NCBI RefSeq assembly: GCF_027570035.1
Contig: NZ_JAKMUU010000001.1
Coordinates: forward strand, 310,001 to 374,000
Reading direction: 5' to 3'
DNA: 64,000 nt
DNA from: Corynebacterium curieae
Lineage (GTDB): Bacteria > Actinomycetota > Actinomycetes > Mycobacteriales > Mycobacteriaceae
Part shown: positions 46,740 to 56,639 of the stretch, in pieces
Layout of the letters: each line of letters begins with the position of its first letter
Numbering within the stretch: the stretch's first letter is position 1
Made by a program: the position numbers and the translations under genes
The notes under the pieces: generated by a model
What the model was told of the DNA's origin: nothing
The model's database searches: none
Seen by the model: the letters and a program-made list of their open reading frames with translations, nothing else

Positions 46740-47900
46740 CTATTCAGCCAGCGAATCAATTAGCGCATTCGCGCGCCTGCGCGCCTCGCCTTCTACCGCG
46801 AGGATTTCATCGAGGCTAGAGACTACACCAGCAAACTGGGAAGCGGAATCAAGGATCTCCCCCACCACGTCCACAATCTCTGGGAAGTGGATGCGCCCAG
46901 CCAAAAAAGCGGCTGCAGCTTCCTCGTTCGCAGCGTTATAGACAACACCCGTTCCTTCTGAAGCCGCCCGGCGGGCAAGGTTGACGGCGGGAAACGCGGC
47001 ATCGTCAAGCGGCTCAAACCGCCAGTCATGGGCTTGGGCAAAGTCCAAGGATTGCTGCGCATCCGGTACGCGGTGCGGCCAGTTTAGTGCCAAGGAGATG
47101 GGCAACTTCATCGATGGCGGCGAGACCTGTCCGATGGTGCAACCATCCTTAAAGGTAGCCATGGAGTGAATGATGGACTGCGGGTGTACGGTGACATCAA
47201 TTCTCTCTGGCTCAATATCGAAAAGTAGCGTGGCTTCAATGAGCTCAAGGCCTTTGTTGATAAGGGTGGCCGAGTTAAGCGTATTCATCTGCCCCATCGA
47301 CCAGGTGGGGTGCTGCGCCGCCTGCTGCGGGGTCACCTCCCACATCTCCTCACGCGACCAGCCCCGGAAGGGGCCACCCGAGGCCGTGAGCACGAGCTTA
47401 TCTAACTCACCTTCTTCCCCTGCACGCAAGCACTGCGCCATTGCAGAATGTTCCGAATCAACGGGGATGATCTGGCCCGGTCGCGCCGCCTGAGTTACCA
47501 GCGTACCGCCGGCGACAAGGGATTCTTTATTGGCCAGCGCTAGGAACTCACCCATTTCTAGCGTCGCCAGAGTGGCCTTCAAGCCAAGCGAACCGACGAG
47601 GGCGTTGAGCACAGTATCGGCGCGGATGGAGCGCACCAACTGCTCTGCAGCGTCTGCACCCGCTAAGACCGACCCTCCAAGTGCGGCGGAGACCTCGGCG
47701 GCGGCGCTTTCATTAGCCACGGCAACGTGGTCAAACGAAAGGTTGAGTCTGCGGGCTTGTTCGATGATTAGCTGCGGGTTGGAGCCGCCCGCAGCGATGC
47801 CCACCACGTCGAATTTGTCGGGATTATCCGCAATAACTTCTAGAGCCTGCGTGCCGATTGAACCGGTGGAACCAAGAAGGAGTATTCGCTGAGTAGTCAC
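46740..47900 (-). CDS. dxr: 1-deoxy-D-xylulose 5-phosphate reductoisomerase
   Basis: Second step of the MEP pathway. 386 residues: NADPH motif [24 protein letters not shown], metal-binding [15 protein letters not shown], and [11 protein letters not shown]. Start is GTG 47900, with TAGGGT six bases upstream, so leaderless. It leads the dxr-rip1-ispG run; a 14-bp gap separates it from rip1. Confidence 0.97.
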   Translation of the reverse strand: MTTQRILLLGSTGSIGTQALEVIADNPDKFDVVGIAAGGSNPQLIIEQARRLNLSFDHVAVANESAAAEVSAALGGSVLAGADAAEQLVRSIRADTVLNALVGSLGLKATLATLEMGEFLALANKESLVAGGTLVTQAARPGQIIPVDSEHSAMAQCLRAGEEGELDKLVLTASGGPFRGWSREEMWEVTPQQAAQHPTWSMGQMNTLNSATLINKGLELIEATLLFDIEPERIDVTVHPQSIIHSMATFKDGCTIGQVSPPSMKLPISLALNWPHRVPDAQQSLDFAQAHDWRFEPLDDAAFPAVNLARRAASEGTGVVYNAANEEAAAAFLAGRIHFPEIVDVVGEILDSASQFAGVVSSLDEILAVEGEARRRANALIDSLAE

Positions 47901-47906
47901 GCCTCC

Positions 47907-47912
47907 ACCCTA
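47907..47912 (-). promoter_or_regulatory. Candidate -10 box of dxr
   Basis: TAGGGT on the minus strand, six bases before GTG 47900; GGAGG also lies in the same interval but directly against the start codon. Confidence 0.4.
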
Positions 47913-48077
47913 GCGCCCACCGCCGCTGGATTGGCGCAGCAGGTAAGGCGCACTGCAACGGGGGTGTTTAATCGCCTTCCAAGGTGCGATGTTTTAGAAT
48001 ATGTAGCAGACAAATGGCATTGGTGTGCCCACTCGCCCATGGCACAGTGGAGCACACGCAGAAGCGAAGGAGAGCAA

Positions 48078-48539
48078 GTGTCTTCCCACAAGCCGGTACC
48101 GCAGGTATTTGACGGTGTTTCCACAGAGGACGTTCCATCCGCAGGATTCGGTTGGTCGCGCATCAGCCGCTCTGGCGTGCAGATCGCCGGTTGGATTTCC
48201 GTTCTCTTCCTGATTGCCTTCAACTTTGGCAATCACAAGGGCCATGTTGAGACCGTTTGGCTCATCGCCCTGACCGTCCTGCTGGTGCTCGGCCTGCTCA
48301 TCTTCGCTTTCCAGCCCAAGCTGCACCAGGTGCGCACGGTAACCGCCCGCAACCAGCCAGTGGGCCACCAGGAGCCGGATTGGGTATATGACCAGAAGAC
48401 CAATACCGGTGTTTACGCGGAGCTGACTGATTCCCAGCTGCGTGCCCTCAACATTGAGCCTTCCCGCGTTGCTCACCTGCGCGTTGAACCAGGCACCAAC
48501 AACGCCACCCCGGTTTCTTCCGGCAAGCACGCACTCTAA
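48078..48539 (+). CDS. DUF2631 membrane protein
   Basis: 153-residue protein with two adjacent hydrophobic helices (ISVLFLIAFNF and VWLIALTVLLVLGLLIFAF) in the centre and polar ends. The DUF2631 family occurs next to dxr in corynebacteria and mycobacteria; no function is known. Start is GTG 48078 with AGGAGAGCAA upstream; the frame runs open to 47931 without homology. A terminator follows. Confidence 0.82.
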   Translation: MSSHKPVPQVFDGVSTEDVPSAGFGWSRISRSGVQIAGWISVLFLIAFNFGNHKGHVETVWLIALTVLLVLGLLIFAFQPKLHQVRTVTARNQPVGHQEPDWVYDQKTNTGVYAELTDSQLRALNIEPSRVAHLRVEPGTNNATPVSSGKHAL

Positions 48540-48554
48540 GCTTAATAGCGCTTT

Positions 48555-48590
48555 AACCGCCGCCCTTCCCTGTGAAGACCGGCGGTTTCT
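48555..48590 (+). terminator. Terminator after the DUF2631 gene
   Basis: Eight-bp arms AACCGCCG / CGGCGGTT (48555-48562, 48580-48587), then TCTTTATT. Confidence 0.75.
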
Positions 48591-48763
48591 TTATTGCCTA
48601 GCCAGGCACTTGCGCTTGGCGACGCCCCGCGGCGCAAGCAATCCCTCGTACTCCACAGCCGACACGCACTCCAGCAACTATGGTGAGGTTGCTACTATGC
48701 GCGCGACTGGACTGCTTGGCCAAGCAACAAAGCCAAGGAAAACATTAGAACTACACTCGCGGG

Positions 48764-50362
48764 TTAAGATACCCAGTGCCCGACCTTGGAATAGATTTCA
48801 GGCAGCGTTTCATCCACACGTTTACCGCTAACCCGCAAGGCAACGATATAGCAAACGACGGGGACCGCGATTACTAAGACAAGGCCCAACGTGAGCAATA
48901 CGGAATTCGAACCGTACCCGAGGGCCATTGGGATAACACCGGGAATAATCGGGGTCCAGCCTATGAACAAGCTCAAAATGGCGCTTACGAACGCGCTGGC
49001 CGAGTAACCGGATTTATCCGCCCACATATTCCCGCCGGGCCGCGCGGTAGCAAAGGGATTAAAAGTAGTGAGAAGAAGGGATAGCCCTGCAGAAGAAATG
49101 AATATGCCCGTAGCCGCAGCGATAAAGCACACAGACTGCAGCTTGTCTGGGCTTAATATATAGAAGACTATAGCCAATATCACGAATACTATTGCCGAAA
49201 GCACCAAGTGAGCCCAGTGGCGCGCGTAGAGCAGCGTACGGGGGCGAACCGGAGCAGCCAGCTTCACCCAGAGACTAGGCCCGTCATAGCCGAAATCATT
49301 GGTAGCCAGCAATCCACCGAAGAGACCCAAAAATAGAATGCCTATTGTGGGCAGATCGGAATCCGAGTTGATCCCCTGGAAGATGAAAATAAGCGCCAAG
49401 ATCGGCTGCATGATGATGCTGCCGATAAGGCGTGAATCGCGGAAGATATAACGAAAAGAGCGCGTAAATTCCATCGCCGCCGGACTGCGGTAGGAAAATG
49501 ATCCCAATGAAAAGCGGCTAATACCCTTGGCCTTCCCGCTGCGCGTATGCTGGGCAGCCGCAAGGGTGCGGCGTTCGTACTGCAAGCGCAGCAAGCGCTG
49601 CCACGCCCATGCAGCCACGCATAGCGAGACCACGGCTATAAGAAACTGCGCAATGGCTGCCACCAGCTCGCCTTGACAAAGAGATAGCGCCCATCCCACT
49701 GGCGCGCCCAGAGGGGTCCACGCAAGAGCCTCTCCCACTGTCCCCAGCGGGAAATCAGAATCCATAAGGGAAGAAAGGCGGTTCGAGCCAAAAATGAGCA
49801 AGACTACAGCCACTGAACCTAGCACTTTCAGCGTAGTAGAGCTTAGCTCCGCGGCGGTGGCGCCCACATAAACCGCAAGGTCCGCGAGAACCAACGTCAG
49901 CACTAACGCAAAGATCATTCCGAGGACAAAGGGCAAGATAAGCAGAGCTTGCGCGTTGGCGGCTAAAGTCACAGATCCAATAACTGTGTACGCAATGGTC
50001 AACAAAACGGGCACCGGTGCGCGCAAGTTGAGCACCGAAGCTATGGCAAGTGCTGGGGTAATGTCTTTCAGGCGCAACGGCAACGCGGAAAGCTCGCGCG
50101 CAGATAGCTGGTTCTCCCCGCTGGGCATGATGAGCGTGATGACCAGAAAAGCGAGGGTGCCTATTGCAGGGGCGGCAGTAAGTGCATGGAAGTTTCCGGT
50201 TCCAGAATCACTGGAGATATCTGCCGCCGCCAATACAGCGAGCGAGGCCATGCCGATGAGTCCGTAGAGCAAAAGACAGATCGGAATCAAGACCGCCGAG
50301 GCATTGGACTTTAGGTTCCGCACCCACAATGTGCGATGCAGTTTTAGAAGCGTAGAGGTCAT
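48764..50362 (-). CDS. Large ABC transporter permease (12 TM)
   Basis: 532-residue integral membrane protein with about twelve hydrophobic helices in two similar halves. The loop GGNMWADKSGYSASAF and the central basic stretch RTLAAAQHTRSGKAKG face the cytoplasm. It resembles permeases of ABC exporters with fused halves. It begins five bases after the stop of the ATPase gene, with which it must work. Substrate unknown. The 224 bp between its stop and the DUF2631 gene contain only that gene's terminator. Confidence 0.82.
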   Translation of the reverse strand: MTSTLLKLHRTLWVRNLKSNASAVLIPICLLLYGLIGMASLAVLAAADISSDSGTGNFHALTAAPAIGTLAFLVITLIMPSGENQLSARELSALPLRLKDITPALAIASVLNLRAPVPVLLTIAYTVIGSVTLAANAQALLILPFVLGMIFALVLTLVLADLAVYVGATAAELSSTTLKVLGSVAVVLLIFGSNRLSSLMDSDFPLGTVGEALAWTPLGAPVGWALSLCQGELVAAIAQFLIAVVSLCVAAWAWQRLLRLQYERRTLAAAQHTRSGKAKGISRFSLGSFSYRSPAAMEFTRSFRYIFRDSRLIGSIIMQPILALIFIFQGINSDSDLPTIGILFLGLFGGLLATNDFGYDGPSLWVKLAAPVRPRTLLYARHWAHLVLSAIVFVILAIVFYILSPDKLQSVCFIAAATGIFISSAGLSLLLTTFNPFATARPGGNMWADKSGYSASAFVSAILSLFIGWTPIIPGVIPMALGYGSNSVLLTLGLVLVIAVPVVCYIVALRVSGKRVDETLPEIYSKVGHWVS

Positions 50363-50367
50363 AAGGA

Positions 50368-51198
50368 CTAAAACTCCCCTTCCCTACCTTGCGGCTCGCC
50401 GCTATCGCGCCGCAGCCATTCAAAGGAGCCCGCATCAAATTCACCGCCGCCGGCAAAGTGGATAAAGGCATCCGTGAGGCTGCCTTCTTGGCGGACCTCC
50501 TCTACGTGCCCAGCAGATAGCACTTGGCCACCGGCGATAATGGCTACGTGGTCACACAGTCCCTCCACCAATTGCATGACATGGGAAGACAGGATCACCG
50601 TGCCACCGCGGTCAACGTAGGCGCGCAGTAGTTCCTGAATGAGTTTGCCAGATACGGGATCCACGGCTTCCAAAGGCTCATCAAGAATCACAACTTCTGG
50701 GTTGTGCAATAGTGCACCTGCCAGGAGGATCTTTTTGGTCATGCCAGCGGAGTAGTCTGCGATGGGCTTATCGGCGGCGTCGGCAAGCTGCAAGGCATCC
50801 AGGAGTTGCGCGCTGCGGTGTTCCACCTCCGCTTGGTTCATGCGGCGCAATGCTCCGAGGTAGAAAAGGAACTCCGGTCCTGACAATCGGTCGAAAACTG
50901 GAGCACCATCGATGAGAAGGCCCATTGCCGCCTTCGCTGCGATCGGGTCCTGCCAGGTATTGTGCCCGGCGATGAATGCCTGACCACTATCTGGACGCAG
51001 TAAGCCGCACGCCATGGTGAGCATTGTCGTCTTGCCAGCACCATTCGGTCCGACGATGCCATAAATAGAGCCCCGCGGGATGTCGAGACTCAAATTCGAC
51101 ACCGCGGGGCGTCCAGCAAAAGATTTATTAAGACCACGCACGGCAAAGGCCTGCGTGGTGGGGTCATCTGCAAGCGGCGGATAATTCGGAACAATCAT
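50368..51198 (-). CDS. ABC transporter ATP-binding protein
   Basis: 276-residue ATPase: Walker A GPNGAGKTT, signature DYSAGMTKKILLAGALL, Walker B VVILDEPLEAVDPVSG, switch His in SSHVM. The EPLEAVDP in place of the more common EPTNGLDP is unusual. TAAGAT eight bases before ATG 51198 suggests a leaderless transcript covering ATPase and permease. Partner of the 12-TM permease downstream. Confidence 0.9.
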   Translation of the reverse strand: MIVPNYPPLADDPTTQAFAVRGLNKSFAGRPAVSNLSLDIPRGSIYGIVGPNGAGKTTMLTMACGLLRPDSGQAFIAGHNTWQDPIAAKAAMGLLIDGAPVFDRLSGPEFLFYLGALRRMNQAEVEHRSAQLLDALQLADAADKPIADYSAGMTKKILLAGALLHNPEVVILDEPLEAVDPVSGKLIQELLRAYVDRGGTVILSSHVMQLVEGLCDHVAIIAGGQVLSAGHVEEVRQEGSLTDAFIHFAGGGEFDAGSFEWLRRDSGEPQGREGEF

Positions 51199-51206
51199 AT
51201 CCGCTA

Positions 51207-51212
51207 ATCTTA
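51207..51212 (-). promoter_or_regulatory. Candidate -10 box of the ATPase-permease pair
   Basis: TAAGAT on the minus strand, eight bases before ATG 51198, just after the rlmN stop. Confidence 0.45.
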
Positions 51213-51216
51213 TCAG

Positions 51217-52329
51217 TTAGGCAGACTTATCCTCCCGCTCATCCGCGGCGAGCTGGCCACAGGCCGCCGCAATCTCATCACCCTTGGTATCGCGCACAGT
51301 ACATGGCACGCCTTGGGCTTGGACTCGCCGGACGAACTCGTCTTGGCGGTCTTTTGGTGCCGCATCCCACTCTGAGCCCGGCGTAGGATTCAATGGAATG
51401 ACATTGACATGCACCTTGGAGCCCAGCTTCTGGTGCAACTTGCGGCCCAGCATATCCGCGCGGAAATCCTGATCATTCTTATCGCGAATCAGGGCGTACT
51501 CGATAGAAACTCGACGCGCGGAGGTATCCGCGTAGTAGCGCGCTGCATCCAAAACCTCGTCGACGGACCAGCGATTATTGACCGGAACAAGGCCGTCACG
51601 CAGCTCATCATCTGGTGTGTGCAGGGAAACGGCCAGCGTACAAGCCAAGTCCTCGTCCGCTAGCTTGCGGATAGCCGGGGCCAAGCCCACCGTGGAAATC
51701 GTCACGTTGCGCTGGGAAAGACCAAAACCGGCACCGTCCTGGCCGGTAATTTGGCGCACTGCCTGCACCACGCGCTTATAGTTGGCCAACGGCTCCCCCA
51801 TGCCCATAAAGACCACGTTGGACAGGCGTCCACCTTCCGCTGCCATGGCGGCCGCCGCGTGACGGAATTGCTCAACGATCTCACCCGTCGACAGGTTGCG
51901 ATCCAAACCGCCCTGGCCGGTCGCACAGAATGGACAGGCCATACCGCAACCGGCCTGGGAAGAAATGCACAACGTGGCGCGCCCTGGGTAGCGCATCAAC
52001 ACCGACTCCAACAACGTGCCATCGTGTAGACGCCACAGGGACTTGGTTGTCTCCCCATCATCCGTAGAGGTAGTGCGGATGGGCTTCATCAACTCTGGAA
52101 AGAAGGCCTCCCTAACGGCCTCGCGCTTGCCGGCAGGGATGTCCGTCATATCCTCGACATTGTCGGTGAAATGCTCGTAATAATGCTTAGCGAGCTGCTT
52201 TGCGCGGAATTTAGGCAGACCAATTTCTGCAAGCTTGTCCACGCGCTCGCTCTCGGACAAGTCTGCAAAGTGCTTAGGGGGAAGTCCGCGGCGCGGGGCG
52301 GAGAAGTTGAGTTTCACTGGTTGAGCCAT
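51217..52329 (-). CDS. rlmN: 23S rRNA (A2503-C2) / tRNA (A37-C2) methyltransferase
   Basis: Radical-SAM enzyme that methylates C2 of A2503 in 23S rRNA and A37 in some tRNAs. The radical-SAM cluster is in [19 protein letters not shown], the catalytic Cys in the C-terminal [14 protein letters not shown], and [10 protein letters not shown] is the SAM-binding segment. 370 residues from ATG 52329; in-frame ATGs at 52341 and 52395 add unconserved residues. Confidence 0.95.
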   Translation of the reverse strand: MAQPVKLNFSAPRRGLPPKHFADLSESERVDKLAEIGLPKFRAKQLAKHYYEHFTDNVEDMTDIPAGKREAVREAFFPELMKPIRTTSTDDGETTKSLWRLHDGTLLESVLMRYPGRATLCISSQAGCGMACPFCATGQGGLDRNLSTGEIVEQFRHAAAAMAAEGGRLSNVVFMGMGEPLANYKRVVQAVRQITGQDGAGFGLSQRNVTISTVGLAPAIRKLADEDLACTLAVSLHTPDDELRDGLVPVNNRWSVDEVLDAARYYADTSARRVSIEYALIRDKNDQDFRADMLGRKLHQKLGSKVHVNVIPLNPTPGSEWDAAPKDRQDEFVRRVQAQGVPCTVRDTKGDEIAAACGQLAADEREDKSA

Positions 52330-52423
52330 AATGTTGCCCATCTTTCCACGGCCTGCGTGGGTTTTTCCAATTGAAAGCCGTGCCAAGTGGCACAATCGAC
52401 AGGTTTAAAGAAATAATGGTTTC

Positions 52424-52831
52424 ATGACAAATCCAAATTACCCTGCAGATGATTTTTCTTCTTCCGATGCAGACCTCTCCTCGGCGGAGATGGACACCTC
52501 TGCGCCGGAGACTGGTTCTGAGCCGGAAACGACGACCTCGGACTCTGACTCTCGCTCCACCCAGCCTTCTGGCAAAGCACAAGGCTCTTTCGCAGCTAGT
52601 ACCTGGATCGCACTCATTGTAGGATTCCTGCTGCTCATTGTTCTTATTGTCTTCATCATGCAAAACCAACATGAGGTTCCTATGAACTTCCTGGGCTGGT
52701 CTGGTGAGTTCCCTGCAGGAATCGCTTTCCTCATCTTTGCCATTGGTGGTGCCCTTATCATGGCGCTCGTCGGCGGTTGGCGCATGTTCGAGCTGCGCCG
52801 CCAGCTACGCAAGCAAGCAAAGCAGTTCTAA
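52424..52831 (+). CDS. LapA-domain (DUF1049) membrane protein
   Basis: 135-residue protein. Residues 1-55 are acidic and Ser/Thr-rich; then come two hydrophobic helices (WIALIVGFLLLIVLIVFIMQ and IAFLIFAIGGALIMALVGG) joined by the family NQHEVPMNFLGWSGEFP loop; then a basic RRQLRKQAKQF tail. LapA proteins act in lipopolysaccharide export regulation in Gram-negatives; the actinobacterial role is unknown. It shares a bidirectional terminator with cdsA. Confidence 0.82.
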   Translation: MTNPNYPADDFSSSDADLSSAEMDTSAPETGSEPETTTSDSDSRSTQPSGKAQGSFAASTWIALIVGFLLLIVLIVFIMQNQHEVPMNFLGWSGEFPAGIAFLIFAIGGALIMALVGGWRMFELRRQLRKQAKQF

Positions 52832-52839
52832 AACGTCAC

Positions 52840-52899
52840 AAAGCCGCCTCTCCAAATCCCTGCAATTCTTCAGGACTGGGATTTGGAGGAGGCGGCTTT
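52840..52899. terminator. Bidirectional terminator between the LapA-like gene and cdsA
   Basis: Arms of about 21 bp with a small bulge (52840-52860, 52878-52899), A-rich and T-rich flanks, between convergent genes. Confidence 0.9.
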
Positions 52900-52915
52900 T
52901 GCATGCCCGCTACGT

Positions 52916-53794
52916 CTACGGTGTGAACGTAGCGAGGAAGCTAATGGCAACCCATGTGACCATGGCAGAGGGCAACATGCCATCCAATCGGTCCATCAAC
53001 CCACCGTGGCCAGGCAGCAATGCCGACATGTCCTTGATTCCTAGTTCACGTTTGAATTGAGATTCCACCAAATCACCCAACGTGGCGCAAACGACCAGTC
53101 CCAGGCCCATAAGGCTGCCTACCCACGCATCGTGATGGAGTAGGAACTTCACGGTAAGTGCACCGGTTACCACACCGAAAACGATAGAACCGCAAAACCC
53201 CTCCCAGGATTTCTTGGGGCTTACCGCAGGTGCCATTGGATGCGAGCCAAACATTACGCCGGCCGCATAGCCACCGGTGTCTGAAGCGACCACACACAGC
53301 ATGAACACGACAATGGAGGCCGCACCACTAGCAAAAGGCGTTGACACCAGCGATAACATCGCCGCGAAGGTGGCGAAGAGTGGAATCCAAGTCAACACAA
53401 AAATGCCAACGGACATATCGCGCAGGTAATTAATGGGCGGGCGATGGCGGCCATTGTGGAAAAGGCGGCCGAACATGAGGGCAAGTACCGCGGTGACATA
53501 GACAGCCACCAGCCCGGGCGCGCCAAGTGGCCAGGATACCCACACCATGGCCTGGCCCAGGATAATCAGCAGCGTGCGCGGAATGGTGTAGGAATGCTCT
53601 CGCAGGCGAGTGAGCACCTCCCACATCGCTACGCCCACGGCAATAGCCACGACTGCATACCACGCGAGCGGACCGGCCCACACGGCGAGCGCCACAAGTG
53701 CGCCAAGGCCTACGCCAACGCCGATTGCGGCCGGCAAATCCCGGCCAGCACCGTTCTTTGGCTGTGGCAATCGGCGGTTTATGGCGTCACTCAC
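52916..53794 (-). CDS. cdsA: Phosphatidate cytidylyltransferase
   Basis: Makes CDP-diacylglycerol, the precursor of phosphatidylinositol, phosphatidylglycerol and cardiolipin. 292 residues with about eight hydrophobic helices. The C-terminal signature includes SPKKSWEGFCGS and GDLVESQFKRELGIKD and ends in GHGGLMDRLDGM. Start is GTG 53794 with AAAGGAG upstream. It follows frr on the same strand, the common frr-cdsA order, with a terminator-like hairpin between. Confidence 0.96.
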   Translation of the reverse strand: MSDAINRRLPQPKNGAGRDLPAAIGVGVGLGALVALAVWAGPLAWYAVVAIAVGVAMWEVLTRLREHSYTIPRTLLIILGQAMVWVSWPLGAPGLVAVYVTAVLALMFGRLFHNGRHRPPINYLRDMSVGIFVLTWIPLFATFAAMLSLVSTPFASGAASIVVFMLCVVASDTGGYAAGVMFGSHPMAPAVSPKKSWEGFCGSIVFGVVTGALTVKFLLHHDAWVGSLMGLGLVVCATLGDLVESQFKRELGIKDMSALLPGHGGLMDRLDGMLPSAMVTWVAISFLATFTP

Positions 53795-53887
53795 CGTAAC
53801 CGGCTCCTTTCACTGTCTCTTTCGCGTCCCCACAAACTTCTTCCAGTCCGCACCGACCCTTGTACTGAGCCATGGGTCTTGGACAGA

Positions 53888-53921
53888 AAAAGCGCCGCCG
53901 GCCGAGGACGGGCACGGCGGC
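53888..53921 (-). terminator. Terminator-like hairpin after frr
   Basis: GCCGCCG / CGGCGGC arms (53894-53900, 53915-53921), then GCTTTTTC on the minus strand, 15 bases past the frr stop. Confidence 0.7.
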
Positions 53922-53935
53922 AACAATGGGAGGCC

Positions 53936-54493
53936 TTAGACCTCCATTAGCTCGTTTTCCTTGTTTTCAACCAGCTTGTCCACTTGATCAATGTAGCCGG
54001 AGGTAATCTTTTCCATTTCCTTTTCAGCAGCGACGACTTCATCCTCGCCGGCATCGCCGTCCTTTTGCAGTTTCTTCAACTGCTCCATGGCCTTACGGCG
54101 GATGTTACGGATAGCGATCTTGCCGTCCTCGCCCTTGCTCTTAGCCAGCTTAACCATTTCCTTACGGCGCTCCTCCGTCAGCTGCGGAACGGTCACGCGT
54201 AGAACCTGGCCGTCATTAGTCGGGTTTACTCCCAAATCCGAGTTACGGATGGAGTTTTCAATCTCATGGATCATGGACTGCTCATAAGGTTTGATGAGCA
54301 GCATGCGCGGCTCTGGCACGGAGACGGTAGCCATCTGCGTAATCGGGGTAGGAACGCCGTAGTACTCGGCTACAAGACCGTTGAACATGGTAGGGTTCGC
54401 GCGGCCTGTACGAATAGTCACCAGCTGCTCGCGGGTGTGCTCGACGGAGGCGGTCATGTGCTCTTCTGCTTCGAGCTGAATCTCATCGATCAT
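53936..54493 (-). CDS. frr: Ribosome recycling factor
   Basis: Splits post-termination ribosomes together with EF-G. 185 residues, three-helix bundle plus the beta domain. Typical segments are [39 protein letters not shown] and [25 protein letters not shown]. Follows pyrH by 71 bp on the same strand. Confidence 0.98.
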   Translation of the reverse strand: MIDEIQLEAEEHMTASVEHTREQLVTIRTGRANPTMFNGLVAEYYGVPTPITQMATVSVPEPRMLLIKPYEQSMIHEIENSIRNSDLGVNPTNDGQVLRVTVPQLTEERRKEMVKLAKSKGEDGKIAIRNIRRKAMEQLKKLQKDGDAGEDEVVAAEKEMEKITSGYIDQVDKLVENKENELMEV

Positions 54494-54564
54494 GAGGCTA
54501 AATCATCCTTAAACGAATAGGGGTAGCTGTATAAAAAGGTAGCAGGTTCACACCAGCTACAGTA

Positions 54565-55293
54565 TTAGGACTGCACCAGCGTGCCGATAACTTCACCGCC
54601 AGCAGCGCGGGCAATATTTCCTTCCTCCAGCAGGTTAAAGACCAAAATCGGCATGTTATTGTCCATGCACAGGCTAAAGGCCGTCGCATCCGCCACCTTG
54701 AGCCCCTTTTCAATAACCTCACGCGGGGTGATCTCTGAGTACAGCTCGGCATCCGGGTTGGTTCGCGGATCATCGGAGTAAACGCCGTCGACTGCCTTGG
54801 CAAGGAAGAGGACTTCAGCGCCGATTTCGAGGGCACGCTGGGCGGCAGTGGTATCCGTAGAGAAGTACGGCATTCCCATGCCGGCACCAAAAATCACCAC
54901 GCGACCCTTCTCTAGGTGGCGATCGGCGCGCAAAGGCAGATACGGCTCAGCGATTTGTGCCATGTTGATGGAAGTCTGCACGCGGCAGTCAACGCCCTGC
55001 TGTTTGAGGAAGTCTTGCAATGCCAAGGAGTTCATAACCGTACCGAGCATGCCCATGTAGTCCGAGCGAGCGCGATCCATACCGCGCTGGGACAGCTCCG
55101 CACCCCGGAAGAAGTTACCGCCGCCGATAACCACTGCGATTTCGATTCCTTGGCGAGAAACCTCGGCAATCTGGCGGGCCACATTTTCGACCACATCTGG
55201 GTCGATGCCGACCCTGCCGCCGCCAAACATCTCACCACCCAGCTTCAGCATTACTCGCTTGTATCCGGTTCGCTTAATATCTGCAGCAGTCAC
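54565..55293 (-). CDS. pyrH: UMP kinase
   Basis: Hexameric bacterial UMP kinase of pyrimidine synthesis. 242 residues: [55 protein letters not shown] and [11 protein letters not shown]. Start is GTG 55293 with AAGGAG further upstream. In the order rpsB-tsf-pyrH-frr-cdsA, which is conserved in most bacteria. Confidence 0.97.
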   Translation of the reverse strand: MTAADIKRTGYKRVMLKLGGEMFGGGRVGIDPDVVENVARQIAEVSRQGIEIAVVIGGGNFFRGAELSQRGMDRARSDYMGMLGTVMNSLALQDFLKQQGVDCRVQTSINMAQIAEPYLPLRADRHLEKGRVVIFGAGMGMPYFSTDTTAAQRALEIGAEVLFLAKAVDGVYSDDPRTNPDAELYSEITPREVIEKGLKVADATAFSLCMDNNMPILVFNLLEEGNIARAAGGEVIGTLVQS

Positions 55294-55478
55294 GCCTACT
55301 TCGTCTCCTTAACGCGGGGCAGTTTCAATCTCCGCCCCATCTTACCCATATACCTCCCACATCCTCACACCGCCTGCCACGGAAGGTCACGGCTCTGCCG
55401 CTGCGAGGCTAGGGCGAGCTATAACACGGCCCATCATCAGAATGTCATGGGCCAATCAGACTATTACTGCAGCACAAA

Positions 55479-55505
55479 GCCCACGAAGGAAAATCCTTCG
55501 TGGGC
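55479..55505 (-). terminator. Terminator after tsf
   Basis: Perfect 12-bp arms GCCCACGAAGGA / TCCTTCGTGGGC (55479-55490, 55494-55505) around a three-base loop, followed by TTTGTGCT on the minus strand. It separates rpsB-tsf from pyrH-frr-cdsA. Confidence 0.88.
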
Positions 55506-55527
55506 CTAGCGTCTAAAAGTGGTGGGC

Positions 55528-56340
55528 TTAAGCGCCAACCTCGTAACGGACGAAGCCGGTGATGGTGGTGCCAGCCTCTTCAGCAACCTGCTTCACGGTC
55601 TTCTTGTTATCGGAAAGGGAAGCCTGTTCCAACAGCACGATGGACTTGAAGAAACCATTCAGACGGCCTTCCACGATCTTCGGCAGAGCAGCCTCCGGCT
55701 TGCCCTCCTCACGAGTGGTTGCCTCGGCGATTTCGCGCTCCTTTTCAACGACCTCTGCAGGAACGTCCTCGCGGGTGAGGTACTCAGCGTTCATAGCGGC
55801 AATCTGCAGGGCTGCAGCGTGAGCGCCTTCCTCATTGCCCTCGTAGGAAACCAGGACGCCCACTGCCGGTGGCAGGTCAGCAGAACGCTGGTGCAGGTAA
55901 ACGGCAACCTTGTCGCTTTCTACGGTAACTGCACGGCGTGCCTGCAGCTTCTCGCCGGTCTTTGCGGATTCCTCGTCCACAATCTCGGAGACTTTCTTGC
56001 CGTCGATCTCAAGGTTGTTGAGCTCGTCAGCGGAGTTTGCCTTGGCCTCAGCAGCAGCGTCAGCAATCTTGGCAGCAAAGGTCTTGAATGCCTCATTCTT
56101 GGCAACGAAGTCGGTCTCACAGTTGATCTCGACCATGGTGTTGCCGGAAACGGCGATGAGACCTTCGGTTGCCTCGCGGTCAGCACGCTTGGATACGTTC
56201 TTAGCGCCCTTGATACGCAGGTACTCGACGGCCTTGTCGTAGTCGCCGCCGGACTCTTCCAGAGCCTTCTTGCAGTCGAGCATGCCAGAACCGGTAGCTT
56301 CGCGCAGTGCCTTGACGTCTGCAGCAGTGTAGTTCGCCAT
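55528..56340 (-). CDS. tsf: Translation elongation factor Ts
   Basis: Nucleotide exchange factor for EF-Tu. 270 residues: [24 protein letters not shown] at the start, the EF-Tu-contacting [13 protein letters not shown] near residue 75, and RPAAVTVES-like core. AAGGAGG precedes the ATG. The 299-bp gap to rpsB contains two hairpins. Confidence 0.98.
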   Translation of the reverse strand: MANYTAADVKALREATGSGMLDCKKALEESGGDYDKAVEYLRIKGAKNVSKRADREATEGLIAVSGNTMVEINCETDFVAKNEAFKTFAAKIADAAAEAKANSADELNNLEIDGKKVSEIVDEESAKTGEKLQARRAVTVESDKVAVYLHQRSADLPPAVGVLVSYEGNEEGAHAAALQIAAMNAEYLTREDVPAEVVEKEREIAEATTREEGKPEAALPKIVEGRLNGFFKSIVLLEQASLSDNKKTVKQVAEEAGTTITGFVRYEVGA

Positions 56341-56639
56341 AGTTGGGGCGATCCTCCTTGAAAATCAAACAGTGTTCGTTCAAACAGCGTAGTCGACACG
56401 ATGAAATCGCGCCGCTTTAGGGTGGTGGAAACCACCCCTTTTCCCACCTTTATATAAGGGGGGAGCTGGATTCAGCAGCACCCAGCATAGATAAAACCAA
56501 CCCCCGCCGCCGTTACAGCACGGTGGCGGGGGTTGGTAAACAGCCTTGGGCAGGATTACTCCCTTGCTGCCCCACACCAAAAGTGCGTGGGGTATTCAAT
56601 TAATCGCAGGTTAGGAAGTCTCCATGCGAGAAAGTATGA
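56341..56639 (-). other. rpsB-tsf intergenic region with two hairpins
   Basis: No gene seen. It carries the attenuator/terminator at 56497-56536 and a smaller GGGTGGT/ACCACCC hairpin at 56420-56437, with a TATATAAG stretch between them near 56451. The tsf promoter could lie here. Confidence 0.55.
56497..56536 (-). terminator. Terminator/attenuator between rpsB and tsf
   Basis: Fifteen-bp GC-rich arms with one G-U pair (56497-56511, 56522-56536), followed on the minus strand by TTTTATCTATG. A partial terminator here would set the S2:EF-Ts ratio. Confidence 0.85.

Noticed and set aside
48588..48763. Small gene after the DUF2631 terminator
   Set aside because: Short open frames exist but none has a ribosome-binding site, leaderless -10 or convincing codon pattern.
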